Assembly: GCA_001949185.1 (NCBI GenBank)
Contig: BDGG01000016.1
Span: forward strand, 827,759 to 891,758
DNA: 64,000 bases
Direction of reading: 5' to 3'
From: Ramazzottius varieornatus
Taxonomy: Eukaryota > Tardigrada > Eutardigrada > Parachela > Ramazzottiidae
How positions within the stretch are numbered: the first letter of the stretch is position 1; the number at the start of each line of letters is the position of its first letter. The position numbers and the translations under genes are program-made. Shown piece by piece: positions 20,201 through 32,472 of the stretch. A model generated the notes under the pieces. It had not been told where the DNA came from and did not search any database. It worked only from the letters and a program-made list of their open reading frames with translations.

Positions 20201-22981
20201 CCTCCGCCGGATAACTTTTCGCGCTTGCCACGAGGATGGGGTGCTTCACAACCACAATCATCGACTCCCAAGCCATTTGGTAAGCCCAGCGCACACGTTC
20301 CATCTACCGGTGTTTCCCGCTGTGCTTCTCGATCAAATCTACTCTTATTTCAGAGTCGCAACCTGAAACACCTCAATACCCTCAACCTCCAGCGCCATCG
20401 CCCAAACCATCGGCGGCCATGTTCAAACCCCAAACACCGGAACCGACTCCACTGTCCCCCACCATGCAATACTTGCAAAGTCAAGAACCCCAGCAATACC
20501 AGCGGCCGCCCAGCCAGTTTCAGTTCAGTCCTACTCCGACACCGACCTTCAGCCAGCAGATGCAACAACAGGTGAGAACTTGGCAAATGACTCAAACCAA
20601 ATCGTTGTCCCCAGTGGCGCACATTTTCGTTGTTACTGGCTGGAAGCGTGCGCCACCTGTGGAAAACGACCCGGCTCATTCCATTTGTTCAGCTTCCAGA
20701 GAAGTTGTGGAGCCGTCGGACCTTTGAATAGTCTCATTCGAATTGCGGTCTTCTTTGCAGCTGCAAACGCCAGAGTTCGTCAGTTCGATCCACCGAGCAG
20801 GTCCACCCGTTCTCACGCCCACCCCTCCCAGTTACAACAGCTACGTGCCAACAGGTTCACAGTTCGATACTTCGCGCTCCGATATCCAAGCGGATGCCGG
20901 AGTACCCATGTATCAACCTGCGCCGACGACGGTGACTCGGCGATACAGTACGCCGTACGACTCGATGCCGCAGCAGTTTTATCAGCAACAACAGCAGGCG
21001 ACTTCGTATCAACAACAACAGAATTATAGTGGATACGCTCAGCAGCAAAACTACTATCAGGGTGGTCAAGGTCAAGGTCAAGGTAGCAAAACTGTCAGCT
21101 GGCATCCAGAGCTGAAGAAGACCTTGCATTACAGCCCACAGTCGACCGACGAGTTCCGCAAGTGAGTAGGCAATCTGTTTGGTGGAAGAAGCTCTGTGCC
21201 TCTTTGTGAAGCTTTAAAATCTAACATTCTGTGTCCAGAATGTGCCAATGTGGGATAAAATGATCGTAGAAAAAGACTAAATCCACACACTGTGACACAG
21301 TACACTGTAACTATCAATAAATAATCACAGGTAGTCTACATGAGCGTACCTCATCACAAGACTCCGCTATTTTGATCCAAGCAAAGTCTTGAGTCAAACG
21401 GGAGCTGGGCGAATGAATTGAGACAGGTGGTTGTGTCACGAGGCGCATGTTTTCATTGTTTTTAGCTGGAGGCTTTCGCGACTGACGTTGTTGCGACACT
21501 GGCGAAAGCCATCTGACTCCAGTCCAGTTCATCGTCCAATCCCCCAGATTACCACGTTGAAAATTCAACGCTTTTCTATGCTGCAGAATATATCTTGCAG
21601 AGGGTTGTTTTCCCTCTTGCAGTTACTACTCGCAGCGACACGCAATGTGGGAACGTCCACCGGAAGCCGCCACTGTTCGTCAAAACATGTCCCGCAGTCG
21701 CAGCCAGCCACCCGCAGCCTACATGGAACAACGTCAAAGCTACGGACCGTCCTACGGCAGTTCCCAACCAGCTCGCAAATGGGGCAACGACATGAGCAGC
21801 TGGCCGACTCCCGTCAGTCCTTCGCCCACTAGTCCTCGCGCAGTCAGCCGGTCGCGCACCGGCACCTGGGGCTCTAACATGCACGACTGGGCACCCAAGC
21901 CATCGACCATGCCGGGCACCACATGGAGCCAACCTCAACAGAGCTACCAGGCCCAGAATCAGAACCAGACTGCTAGCCGTCAGCGTACTGGTACGTGGGG
22001 ATCCAACATGCATGACTGGGCGCCCAAGCCGTTCGTACTGCCGGGCACCGCCTTTAGTCAACCTCAACAATCGCAGCAGAGTTACCAGAGTCAGAAAAAC
22101 AACTCGCAAGGAACTTGGGGATCGGATATGAATAGCTGGCGACAGAAAAGCCAGCAAACTCAACAGGTAACGTATCCAAGCAGAAAGTAGAAAATATGGA
22201 AAACCGCAGACAATTGTCAGCCTTGGCGCCTTGTCTGATTAATCAGCACTGTAGCTAGCCATATTGACAACTCTCTGAAGTCTGAGCTTGATAAGTGCCC
22301 GGACACAAGAGGAATCCTTTGGGGAAAAACCCTCAAGCAACGATCACTTTTTGGATACACATCGGGGACGTCGGCAAATGCTTTCACCCAGATTGTATTT
22401 CAAGTGGCACACGTTGATGCTGCAATTGGCGGGGAGCCTGCGTTACTTGGGAAAATGATCTGGGTGATTTCATTTACCGACGTCCCAATCGTACACGACG
22501 AAAGATTAGAAATCAAAGTAAAGGCCGCGACAGAGCAGTGGACTCTGGGATATATTTTATATAGTAGGCGTGTTTTCAGCAGTCTAACCAGAAGTCCTGG
22601 GCTCCGGATACGCAGTACTCAACCTCGACGTTTAAGCCCAGGTTCCCCGGTCCACAGCTGCACAAGCTGGGCGGAGCTAAGCAGTGGCCGCCGGAGCAAC
22701 CCCAACAGCAGGGCCAGTCCAAGTCCAGCTGGTACGGATCGACACCGAACTTGGCGGCCTCTGGTGCGTCGAACGGGTACGCCACCCTGCCCAGTCGTTC
22801 CCGACTGGGACAGCACCAGCAGCAGCAAAGTCACTTGATTCCGCAGACGCCCAGCTATGCCAACTACAACCGGCAGCAACCTCAAGAGAGCAGCCAATCT
22901 TCTTATGGATACGGAGGTCAACGGCAGCAGAACTCGTGGAATAGCGGACAAAGCGCCGGAGTCTATGCCGTTAATTTGTAA
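14217..22981 (+). CDS. synaptopodin-like, low-complexity actin-associated protein (tentative)
   Basis: Thirteen exons joining in phase: 14217-14297, 14918-15000, 15579-17087, 17457-17653, 18128-18613, 18671-18853, 19165-19355, 19532-19823, 20097-20279, 20354-20571, 20761-21161, 21623-22166, 22580-22981; about 1589 aa. No folded domain. About residues 55-560 are acidic Thr/Glu/Ala/Gln-rich; the rest is Pro/Gln-rich. Two basic motifs of the type seen in synaptopodin/myopodin proteins occur: LGARMFTRRKQNAKKWV (about 828) and RGADLFHKRAKKSEEWVIDE (about 923), followed by SPWEAALTSPIG and LPRGWGAS. The last two exons hold a Trp repeat, GTWGSNMHDWAPKP twice plus two weaker copies. Vertebrate relatives bundle or bind F-actin; that role here is inferred from the motifs alone. 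The acceptors of exons 5 and 7 have alternatives that keep phase (18110; 19125). Convergent with protocadherin-15. Confidence 0.72.
15061..15211 (+). repeat. hairpin-family repeat, tandem pair
   Basis: In intron 2 of the synaptopodin-like gene. Two units end to end, loops TTATTGGCCGG and TTTTTGGCTG, same orientation. Confidence 0.8.
18885..18966 (-). repeat. hairpin-family repeat
   Basis: In intron 6 of the synaptopodin-like gene. Arms AGGTGGCGCACG and CGTGGGCCACTT; loop CAGCCTGTAACAA gives the reverse orientation. Confidence 0.7.
18977..19124. mobile_element. short MITE-like element
   Basis: 148 bp with 19-bp terminal inverted repeats, TACAGTGTCCAAAATGCAT and the inverse of TACAGTGTACAAAATGCAT (one mismatch), bounded by TA. 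In intron 6 of the synaptopodin-like gene, directly after a hairpin repeat. Confidence 0.65.
20576..20696 (+). repeat. hairpin-family repeat
   Basis: Fills most of intron 10 of the synaptopodin-like gene. Outer arms GGCAAATGA and TCATTCCATTTG, loop TTACTGGCTGGAA. Confidence 0.8.
21401..21510 (+). repeat. hairpin-family repeat, degenerate
   Basis: In intron 11 of the synaptopodin-like gene. GAGGCGCATG and CTTTCGCGAC are remnants of the core arms; loop TTTTTAGCTGGAG retained. Confidence 0.5.
22364..22486 (+). repeat. hairpin-family repeat with complete outer arms
   Basis: In intron 12 of the synaptopodin-like gene. The ends GGGGACGTCGGCAAATG and CATTTACCGACGTCCC define the full length of the element, about 123 bp. 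Confidence 0.8.
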
Positions 22982-23902
22982 AAGATGAAAAAAAGAATTT
23001 GTGATTGATGTTCTATGGGTGAATATTTTCAAAGTTTTGGTTGCGTCAAAGAATGCAGGGATGTGGATAGCTGCGCCAAAACAGGTGAGCTTAATTTTAG
23101 CCCTCTACGATGGAAACTGATGCTAGCACAGGGAAGTATTTCGTTGTGTTTATGAGTACAGTACCAGACATTTATTCCTTTTTGTCTTTTCACTTGCAGT
23201 CCTTCCCTTCCCCCATTTGTCTTTGCTGTGTCGTGACATGAGGAAAAAGTCTGTATCGCGGTAAGTGGACAAGAGGCTTTTGCTGTTTACAAACGGAGCA
23301 GGGTCTGAAATGATTGTCCACTGAAATTTATGGAGGTTCACGGATTTTATATCATTTTGGCTATTGTCATTTGAAAGCAAAAACAAGAAAAAATCGTAGC
23401 AAAATTCATGTTCGTCCTCGGCTCGAAGGGCAATATTGTGAAGCGAATTCTTTCAGCATTGAAAAAGCCGTAAATGATTATGAGCATCCTTCAGTTCGAC
23501 TGACCCATCAGTAAAAGCGAAATAGAAAAGTTTTGCAACGGCAAATAACTTGTACAATAAACCCAAAAAAAGTCTTCACAGTCCGTGTCCATCCCGGAAG
23601 TCACCGTAGTTTTTCGCCTACTCTACATATCCGTTATTAACGTGCGCTGCAAAAACAAACTACCTGGTTATTCTGAAACAAAGCCTCTTTTCCTTGGCGG
23701 AAGGGGATGGATTGAGGTAAAGTTTTTACCCAGGACAAGGACAAGGATGATGAGAAATAAACCGCAGAATAACCCATGCAAAGAGTATAAAAAGTCTCTA
23801 ATCTAGAAGATCACCAGTGTATTATTATTCTTTTGTAAAAAATAATAAAAACATAACGACTCTGGTACAACAAACAAGCAGCAAACAGCGACGCTCTCGG
23901 TC
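22982..23902. other. convergent 3' spacer
   Basis: 920 bp between the stops of the synaptopodin-like gene and protocadherin-15. AATAAA at 23556-23561 could end the plus-strand transcript, and the inverse TTTATT at 23171-23176 could end the minus-strand one, which would make the 3' untranslated regions overlap. Otherwise AT-rich, with no repeats seen. Confidence 0.45.
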
Positions 23903-26900
23903 TCAAAGGTGGGAAGCCGTGCTGGCTGTTTCGCGGGTATTCTTCAAGCCATTCTGTGCAAACTCGCGGGAATAGGCGTACGAGTAGGAGTAACTGCGGG
24001 GTGCTTCATAGTCATCCCTCAAGCGGGTGGAGGAGACAACACGGCTTTGGTCTGAGGTGAGGGTACTACGGGCCATCAAGCGTTCCTCGTCGTCCTCTTC
24101 GGACGTCAAGGCTAGGTTAGCTATACCTTCTCGCTGGTGGGTGGCGCTGGAGGCCATCCGCCGCGCTGCTGTTGTGTTGTTGGAATGGGAGTAGTTGGCC
24201 GAAGCGTTGATGGCCCCGTCCGGGTTGTCGTAGATGGGGTTGGTGGACTGATAGGTGGCCTCGCGCTGGTTGGTGTAGCGCGACTCGGAGCGTGAGGCCG
24301 CCACATTGGCTTGCCGCTGCCGCTCTTCCTGGTTCTTGATGTACGTCACGCTGTCGATACCCGCCCGAGGAGTGAAACCAACGTTGACTTCCCCGAGATC
24401 AGCGTTGTCGTCTTCGTTCACGTTCATTTGCAAAATCTGAAAGTGTGCGAAAAACATGCAGAAAATGGCTCGAGACGCGCTTCTTCCAATTGCTGCGATA
24501 TCGATGCCAATTGAGAGTAGATAATGTGGAAGTAGTTAGATAAAGAACTACTCATATTATAAAACCTACTCCTTTTTGGAAACATCTTTCAAATTTTTCG
24601 TTTAAAAATTTTCAAGGGACAAACATTCAAATCACCAAAGGATATTGCTATCATCTATCGATATAATAAACACGCATGCCGATACGAGCACCATTACCGA
24701 TGCGAGAAGAGACGGTAATTTTCTACGTCTAATGCATCGTTTTACCTGAGTTTCGTATTCGGGAGGAACAGGCTCGAACATGACCGGTTCCATACGGGGT
24801 TGGATGTACCTCTGTCGTTTGAGATGTTCTTGGTACCTGTGATATCAGTTGCAGCATGGGAAATTGTTTAGTACGAAAGTGTGCTTGCTGGTAGATGGAC
24901 ACCTACCTGGCCCAGAGGTAGCACAGTACGATGATAGCGATGATGCCGAAGAGGATGATAAGGGCCGCCAGTGCAATGAGGCCGGCTTCGAAGCCCCATA
25001 CCGACCACGTCTTGTACACCAGAGGCTGAACCAAACCAGGGAGGATGTAGGGTGCGCGGAACTCCACTGCGCGATCGGTACCGATTAGGATAGTCTGAAT
25101 TTCGGAAAGACGACGGTCCTGGATCTCCCTCGACAACAAAATGCTAAAATCAGCCAGAACCATCCATCAACAACCGGCCGACAGCTTTTGTCAAGTGGGG
25201 TGCAACACTTACGATTGAAGGTCCAAGAAAGTCATGATTCGCCTCGTGTCCGGATCGATGGCGTACATCCACATGTCAGTACTGCAAGGACAAGTATCAG
25301 TAAAATACAGCGTAGAAAAGAGGCATAGACTGAACATTGTCGAAAAAGAAGGCAAACTTACGATGCAAAATCCGGGCGAGTTCGGTTCCCGTCAAGAATG
25401 TCGCGATGTGTGATTTTTTCCACACCGATGATTTTGCCGGTATTTTGCTGGATGATCTTGACAATGGCGTTGGCATAGGCATCACGTGTCTTGGCTGCGT
25501 CGGTGCCTTCAAGCACCAGGATGAAACGATTCTGGTCCCTGATCAAGTTGATCTGTCAAACAGGTTGAAGACCACAAGTTATGTTCTGTGGCGAGTAAGG
25601 GTTCATATGCAAAACGAGGACGATTACAATGACGGTGGCGGCCGCCGCTTTGAACGTAGGCTGGTTGGGCGAGTCGCGAGCTTGGACGGTGAATTCGTAG
25701 GGCTCGTTGTCCGGTGTGGAATCGATGAAGGTGACGCGAGTGCTGACCAGGCCGCTTTCGTCATTGATCTCGAAACGTTGAGCAGGGACACTGGGAATCA
25801 TGGTGTATCGAATGATACCGAATTCGCCCTTGTCCGCGTCCGTGGCCTGCAGTAGAGAGTTCTATTGGGAGAAAGTCAGAAGGAAAGGCTACTGCCTGGA
25901 TTTTGAGCTTGACACCAACCGAAACTTTGAGGACTGGTGTGCCGACGTTGGAGTTTACATCGATAGCGCCAAAGTATCTTCCGCCAGTTAAGCCCGGATA
26001 GGCAAAGATGAATTGCGGAGCGTTGTCATTCATGTTGACGACCGAAACCACCACTCGTGTGTCAACTAAAAAGAGGTAAACATCGAATTAAGCTTTTGTT
26101 TGTTATTATCGAAAGACAGGTCGCACGACTGTGTAAGTTCGTCTGGGTACAGTGCAGGCAGAACAACAACAAGGACATTTTTCTACATTACGTCCTCGCG
26201 CAATGAGGTGATCTCAATATTATCGAAAGAGTTTTTGCGGGACTTTAATTCTAGTTCGGCTGGTACGTACTTCGGAAGTTTGGTTCGTTGGCCGTGGCGC
26301 CGGTCGCTTGCACCACAATTTCGTGCTCGTTCCGCGTCTCAAAGTCAATGGGACCACCAGCTGTTTTGACTTCGCAATCTTGGCTCGATGTCGGACCGGT
26401 AGCGAAGGCGTTATCGGTGTTGCCCGAGACGATCTCACAACGCAGATTCTGGATGCCGCTCGGCGGCTTGTTGATGATGCGAAGCTCTTCCACCAGCGTG
26501 TTTAAATTCGAACCTTCCCTTATCTTCACCCTACAAAATACACCTGATTAGGTCTTGCCATGTAGACACCAAAAGGAGCGTCGGCAAATGGTATCACCCA
26601 GTTCGTTATTCCCAGCGGCGCACGTTCACACTATTCTTGGTAGAAGGTGCGCGCCACTTGGGAGAAACAATCTGGATAACTTCATTTGCTGAAGTTCCAA
26701 AGAGTACTTACTGGTACTGTGGAAGGGCGAACTGGACCGGCGGCGTTTCAGCATCGATCAGTGGAGCCGAAGGCTGACCGGCGTCGATGACGTTGACGAT
26801 GACGGTCGACGTGGCAGTCTGAGGAGGGTTGCCAGAGTCCCTGGCTGTGACGATCAGGTTGTAGACGACATCGGTGTCGCGAGTGAGGTCTCCCGAAACC

Positions 26901-29900
26901 CGAATCTCCCCCGTGTTGGGATCCACTTGGAAGAACTGCTGAGCTTTAGCGTCACCTTCGATAGCGTAGGTTATCTTACTCGTCTGCAAAAAATACGCGC
27001 CATAATAGCTTTTTCGTTTCGTCAGATGAAATATTGCAGACAATATCCAAGCGGAACTTGCGGATATTTACCGTGTCGCCATCACGAGCCAAGATTGTCT
27101 GAATGACGGTGTTGAGTGGTGCCTGTCGACCAATGCTGGCCACGTAGGGTCCTCCGACGAACCGTGGTCCCACATCGTTTTCGTTCTATGTTAGAAACAG
27201 GTTAGAGCGACACTTTGACAACGGTTTATTGATAAGGAAGTTGAGTGCTTTACCAGGACGTTGATGTAGACAGTGGCAGAGCTGGATGGGGAGCTCTTCT
27301 GGTTCTGATTGGTGCCCACGATGAGTTGGTAGCGGTTGGTGGTTTCGTAGTCCAGCGGGATCCTGGTGGTAATGATACCGGACTGCGGGTCGATGGCGAA
27401 AGCGTTGGTGTCGCCCTTCAGGATGACGTATGAGATCTGCTTTCTGGTGTCTGGATCGGTGGCCGAGACTTGCACAACTTCTAAACCAGCTGGACGGTTC
27501 TCGTAGACTTCGGCGTAGTAAATCCTGTCGATAAACTGCAAAGAAAAGAAGAACGGATATAACTATCAGGAAAAACTAAGACAACTCGGAATATGCAGAA
27601 TTCTCATCTGTCAATCCTCTTCTGACTTGATCACAAAATAATCGTACAAAATAACCCGATTATGAACATATGTTCTTGACGATAACACGGCGCCAATAGG
27701 CTTGCCAGATAAAATTGGCTCTAGTTAATATTCCGTAAAAAGCTCAACTTTCTCCCTCCATTGAGGATTGGAAATTTTGTCAAAGATTTGGAAGAAAGAA
27801 GAGATATATATCTGACGTACGGTTGGGTCTTCGTCTTCGGTATCGATGACGTTGATAGTGACGACCGCGGTAGCCGAACGCGGACTGGGGATGACAATGC
27901 CGCGGTCCGAGCTGTAGGAAAAGCCATTGTCTCTGGCCGTCACAATCAGCGTGTGTTGCTGTTGTCTCTCAAAGTCCAGCGGTACCACCACCGTGATTTC
28001 ACCCGTCTTTTCGTTGATACGGAACAGGCTGCATAGAAAAGACAATGAATGATTAATCACGTCCGGAAGTGGTCAAGTTAGACATGCCTGTGGCAGGAAA
28101 AAAAGAGTGATGAGAGTGTCAAGAGAGCAACGTACGGATTTGGTGGTATGGAGTAGGTGATGTCGCCATTAGGACCGGTATCCTTGTCCGTGGCCGACAC
28201 GATGCCCACGCGAAGAGGGGCCTGATTTTCCGGTACACTAAAGACTATTGGAGGCCGCGGACTGACGAATTCAGGGTCGTTGTCTGTAACAGATATAAGC
28301 AACACCGATTAACGGATGATCCTTGGCTAATGGTATTTAATCTGATAGGTACCGTTGATGTCGTTGATCAGAATGGACACTGTTGTGGTCGCCATCTGAA
28401 ACCAAGGCATAATTAGGCTTGGATTTTCGTGAACCCATTTTCCGCCTTGTTTTGAATAATATTAATCAATCAAGCAAAGTTATATTATTTCTAATCCAAA
28501 ATTCGAATATTTCATTGTATTCTTTCTTCATTTGAAATTGGTCTTACGGCATTGGAAGGGTCTCGAGCTTGAATGATCAGCGTGTAGCTTCTTCGTTCTT
28601 CATAGTCGATGGCAGCGATAGTGTGAATGCTACCGGTGTTGGCGTCAATGGCGAAGCGAGCTTCCTCGTTACCACCAATGATACTGTACAGCAGAGGCTG
28701 GTTGTCTGGGTCGCGAGCCTAGAACGACCATTTGGGACGTTAATGGGTCAAATTACTAGAAACATTTTGGAGTTGGATTCTTGACGTACGGTGACGACAA
28801 TGACCGGGTAATGAAGCGGAACTCCTTCGGGGATAGAGGCCACATAGGAGGGGTTGACAAAGACCGGCGCTTCGTTCCGGCCGTCATCGACAACTTTCAC
28901 CCTGATGATCCCTTCGTCGAACCTGTGAGAAAGACTGACACGATGAACGAACTGCTCTGTACACACCATCATGGGCTGTGAGGTGTAAAAGGGGGTACAG
29001 ACGTACTTTCCACCGCCATCCGTTGCCCGCACTTTGATCTCATACAGTTCGCCTTTGTAGACTGTTCCGCGTTGGAGAATGACGCCCGTGTCGACGTTAA
29101 TGACAAAGATGCCGCGCGCATCGGCTGGTGTGGGATTGTTGGTGGACACGGCCAAGCGCTGGACGTACACAATGGCGTAGGTGAGCTGCCCATCTTTGCC
29201 TTGATCCTCGTCGATTGCGTTGACCTGCAGAGAAACAACCATCATGCAAACATGATCATTTACGCACAGGAACCACGTTGAAAGCAGAACACAGCCACAA
29301 ATCCAACCAGCTTCTGACGCTTTCATCGCGCCACGCCGAGACTTTCACATTACAAGCGGATATTTACTTGCAGACCGGGTGCAACACAACATGGCGGACA
29401 CGTGCACGTTTTCACATGCTACGTTTCAACGTGACGGAAGCGTGTTTCGGCTGGGTAATCTTACAGTGACAACGGGACGGCCATCAGGCGGACCAGCGCG
29501 CAGCTCCACCGGGTTGTACTGTTGTAGTCGGGGCGTATGCTCGTTGACTTTGGCAATCACCACGGTAATGTCCAATGGGTCGCTGGTTAAGACCTCGGTG
29601 GTGTCTTGTTCGGTGCAGGTTACGCTAATCTTGATGTTTTCGCGGTTGGTCACCTGCGAGGCGAAACCGGGACGAATGCACTGGATATAACCTTCAGGCG
29701 TGACTTGGAAGTAGTTTCCGTACACTCCGCCGATCGAGTAGGTGAATCTTCCTGGTCCGCCCTAAAACAACTCCAAACCATGATCATCCATTTTTCTAAC
29801 TGTACTCACTCAGTGAATTCAAGCAAACCGTTTTCTGAAGTGACGCACGCTTTCAGCTAATAAGAGTAAAATTGTGCGCCAATTGGAAAACCAAGAAAAC

Positions 29901-32472
29901 CCGACCAGATAGTTTTCAGGGTGGCGCACATTCTCGGCCAATAATGTTCAAAACGTGCGCTACTTGAGGTGACGATAGGGGTGAACTCGTGAAATTGTTT
30001 GCGACGTAGGTTTTTACCGTAACATCTGCGTCGTAAGCGTTGAGTTGGTACGGTGTTTGACTGTTGGCGGAGATGGTCGCTCGGAACCCAACCGGTGCAT
30101 TTTCCGGGATGTAGCAGATGGTGGAAGGCGCTCGAATGATGGGTCGATGCGAGTTCTGCGTTCTGACGTTCACCTGCAGTTGCGCGACGGAAGAACGAGC
30201 TAGTCCGCCAGGCGGCGCGACTTCCTCTGCCTATCAAAGAGAAGAAAACCAATGATTGACTATGTCGAGAGAAGAACAGCAACAATGGCGTCATGAGGCG
30301 TACTAGCGAGCGAGGTTTGACGGGCACATGTCAAACCTCGTCCGTATAGCACAGAGAGAAATGAAAGGTTTCTGGTTGAGCAAGATGGAGAAGGTTATTA
30401 TGGGGATGGTAGAGGGACAACTGGTCAGCGCACAAGTCAAGTTATGATCTAATTAAGAGCTTTGCCATGTTGACACAATTCCGACACTGAGGAGCTTGAT
30501 CGGTTAGGGCAACATGGCCCAACGCGCGTTCCAGCAGACACATGTCTGCGATGATCTTACGACATACCTTGACGTAAATGGTATATTCTTTGACGTCCAG
30601 CTGCTCCATCGGCCGAATTTGGCGAATTTCACCGGTTTCGGGGTTGATGCGGAAATACGAGGCGAAAGACGCCGGCTGACCTACAACACACGAACAGTTC
30701 ACCCTATCTTGCATAAGACGAAAATCCAACATACTAAAAAACTTCTAGCATAGCTCGAAAGTAGACTGCAAGAAATTTTCGTTAACCAGCATAATCTTCG
30801 CGGACTGAAACCCATACAAAGGTATTTTGAAGGGAGGAATATGGAGAGATCAACAGAAGGAATGGAACAAGCCACATTGGTCGATTTTCTACAAGTTGTT
30901 CTCCCTTCCGCTGGCACGAAATCTCAAGATATATTTTAATTTTATTTCGTTTGTGATCCTAAGGCACATTTTTCCGACATGGAAGAAGTACGTACTTTCA
31001 GGGAGAAGGCTATAACGGATGGGATAGCGTAGCGTGTCGCGATCGTAGGCGCGGATGGGTTCGGGTAAGACTTTGAGCGTTCCCCCAGCTTGCCGCAGGT
31101 AGCAAGTGGCGGTGTAGCGGGGATTAATGCAGACGTTACTAATCCTCTGGCAGCCAGCATACTCAAAGGCCGGATCCAGATCGTTGGAGTCTTGAATTCT
31201 GACCGTCACTACGAATTCGTCCGTGTTGACACCGTCCGTGGCCCGGATCTTGACGTGATATTCCTGTTGCCGCTCGAAATCCAGTGGGCGACGCACAGCG
31301 ATCCAGCCTTGCAGGGGATCCGTCACCACGAAGTACTCCTTCACATCCTCATTCTACAAGCGAAAAGCATATTTTCAATGCGAACAAAAACTTCCCCCCA
31401 ATTTCGCCTGCTAGTAAATCCCGTTACCCGAACGTGTAATATTCTTATTTTCCGCTGAATTTTTCTATTGTATCTTACCACAATACTATACGTGTATCCA
31501 GTCCGGCCAAATTCCCTCGGGTTCGCCTGATAGATTGTCGTTCCGACTGGAGTCAGCTGAAAATGGATAAAAATGCGAGCAATCAGTCCAAGCGGAACTT
31601 TGCTGCGAAAATTTCATCGAGTGACAGCTCGGCATGCAAACTCAATCAAACCATTTTACCAAGTGGCGCACGCCAATAGCACTGAGAACGTGAGCTACTT
31701 GGCGAAACGATTCAGCCGAGTTTGTTCGCCGATCTCCCAAATTTGGATAATGCGACATTGCGAATTGCTTCAACGAAACTTACCTCGGATATTGTGACGA
31801 CCCTGGGCATGATAATCTGTTGAAGAAGTTGGACGATTCTGACATGGACGGTAATGTACGTCTGGAAGGAAGAGGAGAGTGTTTGGCTGAGTTTTCTGAT
31901 TGTGAAAGATTTGGTGGGAGCTTTTGTGGACGTTATTGTTTACCGGTATTGTGGGTATGAGTCTTCGCCTCGTGCATTTGAGCCTGAGGGTGATGTGTTC
32001 AGGTAGTTGGTGTTGTTCCGTCAAGCTGCGTGTAAGGAGTAATTGTTTCCCATTGACCATGAACCAGTCGGAGAATGGGCCATCTTTCATCACAGATAAA
32101 TCAATCTCGTCCGGACTACCGATAATATTGTTTAAGAAAACGGTAACGGTGCTGGAATCGGAGTTTGGTTGTGTCTGCACGTCAGCCGTAAGATGTGTTG
32201 CTCCATTGCGTACTGTACATACTGTACGGAAAACCCAGAAGAGAAACCATTACACGTCAAATGTGAAAGTGAACCAATAACCTATTACGAGGGATAAGTG
32301 ATCATGTCAAGCGCCTTCCCCAAAATAAAATCTTACGTTGAGCGTTGGTCAAAGAAGAACAACCGGTGAGCAAATAGGCAGTCAACAGAAACAGCCAGGG
32401 CGACGAGGATATCGATGACGACCTAAAGTCTAAGAGGGAACGCCGCCTTGTGAAACACCCAACCACATCCAT
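23903..32472 (-). CDS. PCDH15: protocadherin-15 / Cad99C-type cadherin
   Basis: Single-pass adhesion protein; relatives form hair-cell tip links in vertebrates and organise microvilli in flies. About 20 exons. Exon 1 (32472-32337) codes a signal peptide with core LFLLTAYLLTGC. Exons at 32212-31944, 31861-31784 and 31556-31479 give EC1, with GSPDEIDLSVMKD and the stretch ELTPVGTTIY that is diagnostic for PCDH15. The next exon, 31353 to about 30995, holds the paired-Cys segment CQRISNVCINPRYTA and PIRAYDRD. About ten cadherin repeats follow, with usual calcium motifs such as LDFER, DANTG and DINDNDPEF. Next come a membrane-adjacent ferredoxin-like domain (TDMWMYAIDPDTRR), a transmembrane segment at about 24998-24906 and a cytoplasmic tail rich in Ser, Arg and Asn. 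The C-terminus TASHL fits a class I PDZ ligand. Inner exon borders are approximate. Introns contain three hairpin-repeat loci. Confidence 0.87.
26575..26698 (+). repeat. hairpin-family repeat
   Basis: In a protocadherin-15 intron. Ends GGAGCGTCGGCAAATG and CATTTGCTGAAGTTCC; core arms CAGCGGCGCACGTT and GGTGCGCGCCACTTGG. Confidence 0.8.
29813..29978 (-). repeat. hairpin-family repeat, two units
   Basis: In a protocadherin-15 intron. Loops TTCAGCTAATAAG and TCGGCCAATAATG are both in reverse orientation. Confidence 0.75.
31629..31738 (-). repeat. hairpin-family repeat
   Basis: In protocadherin-15 intron 3. Arms ACCAAGTGGCGCACG and CGTGAGCTACTTGGC; the loop is shortened, so orientation is weak. 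Confidence 0.7.
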
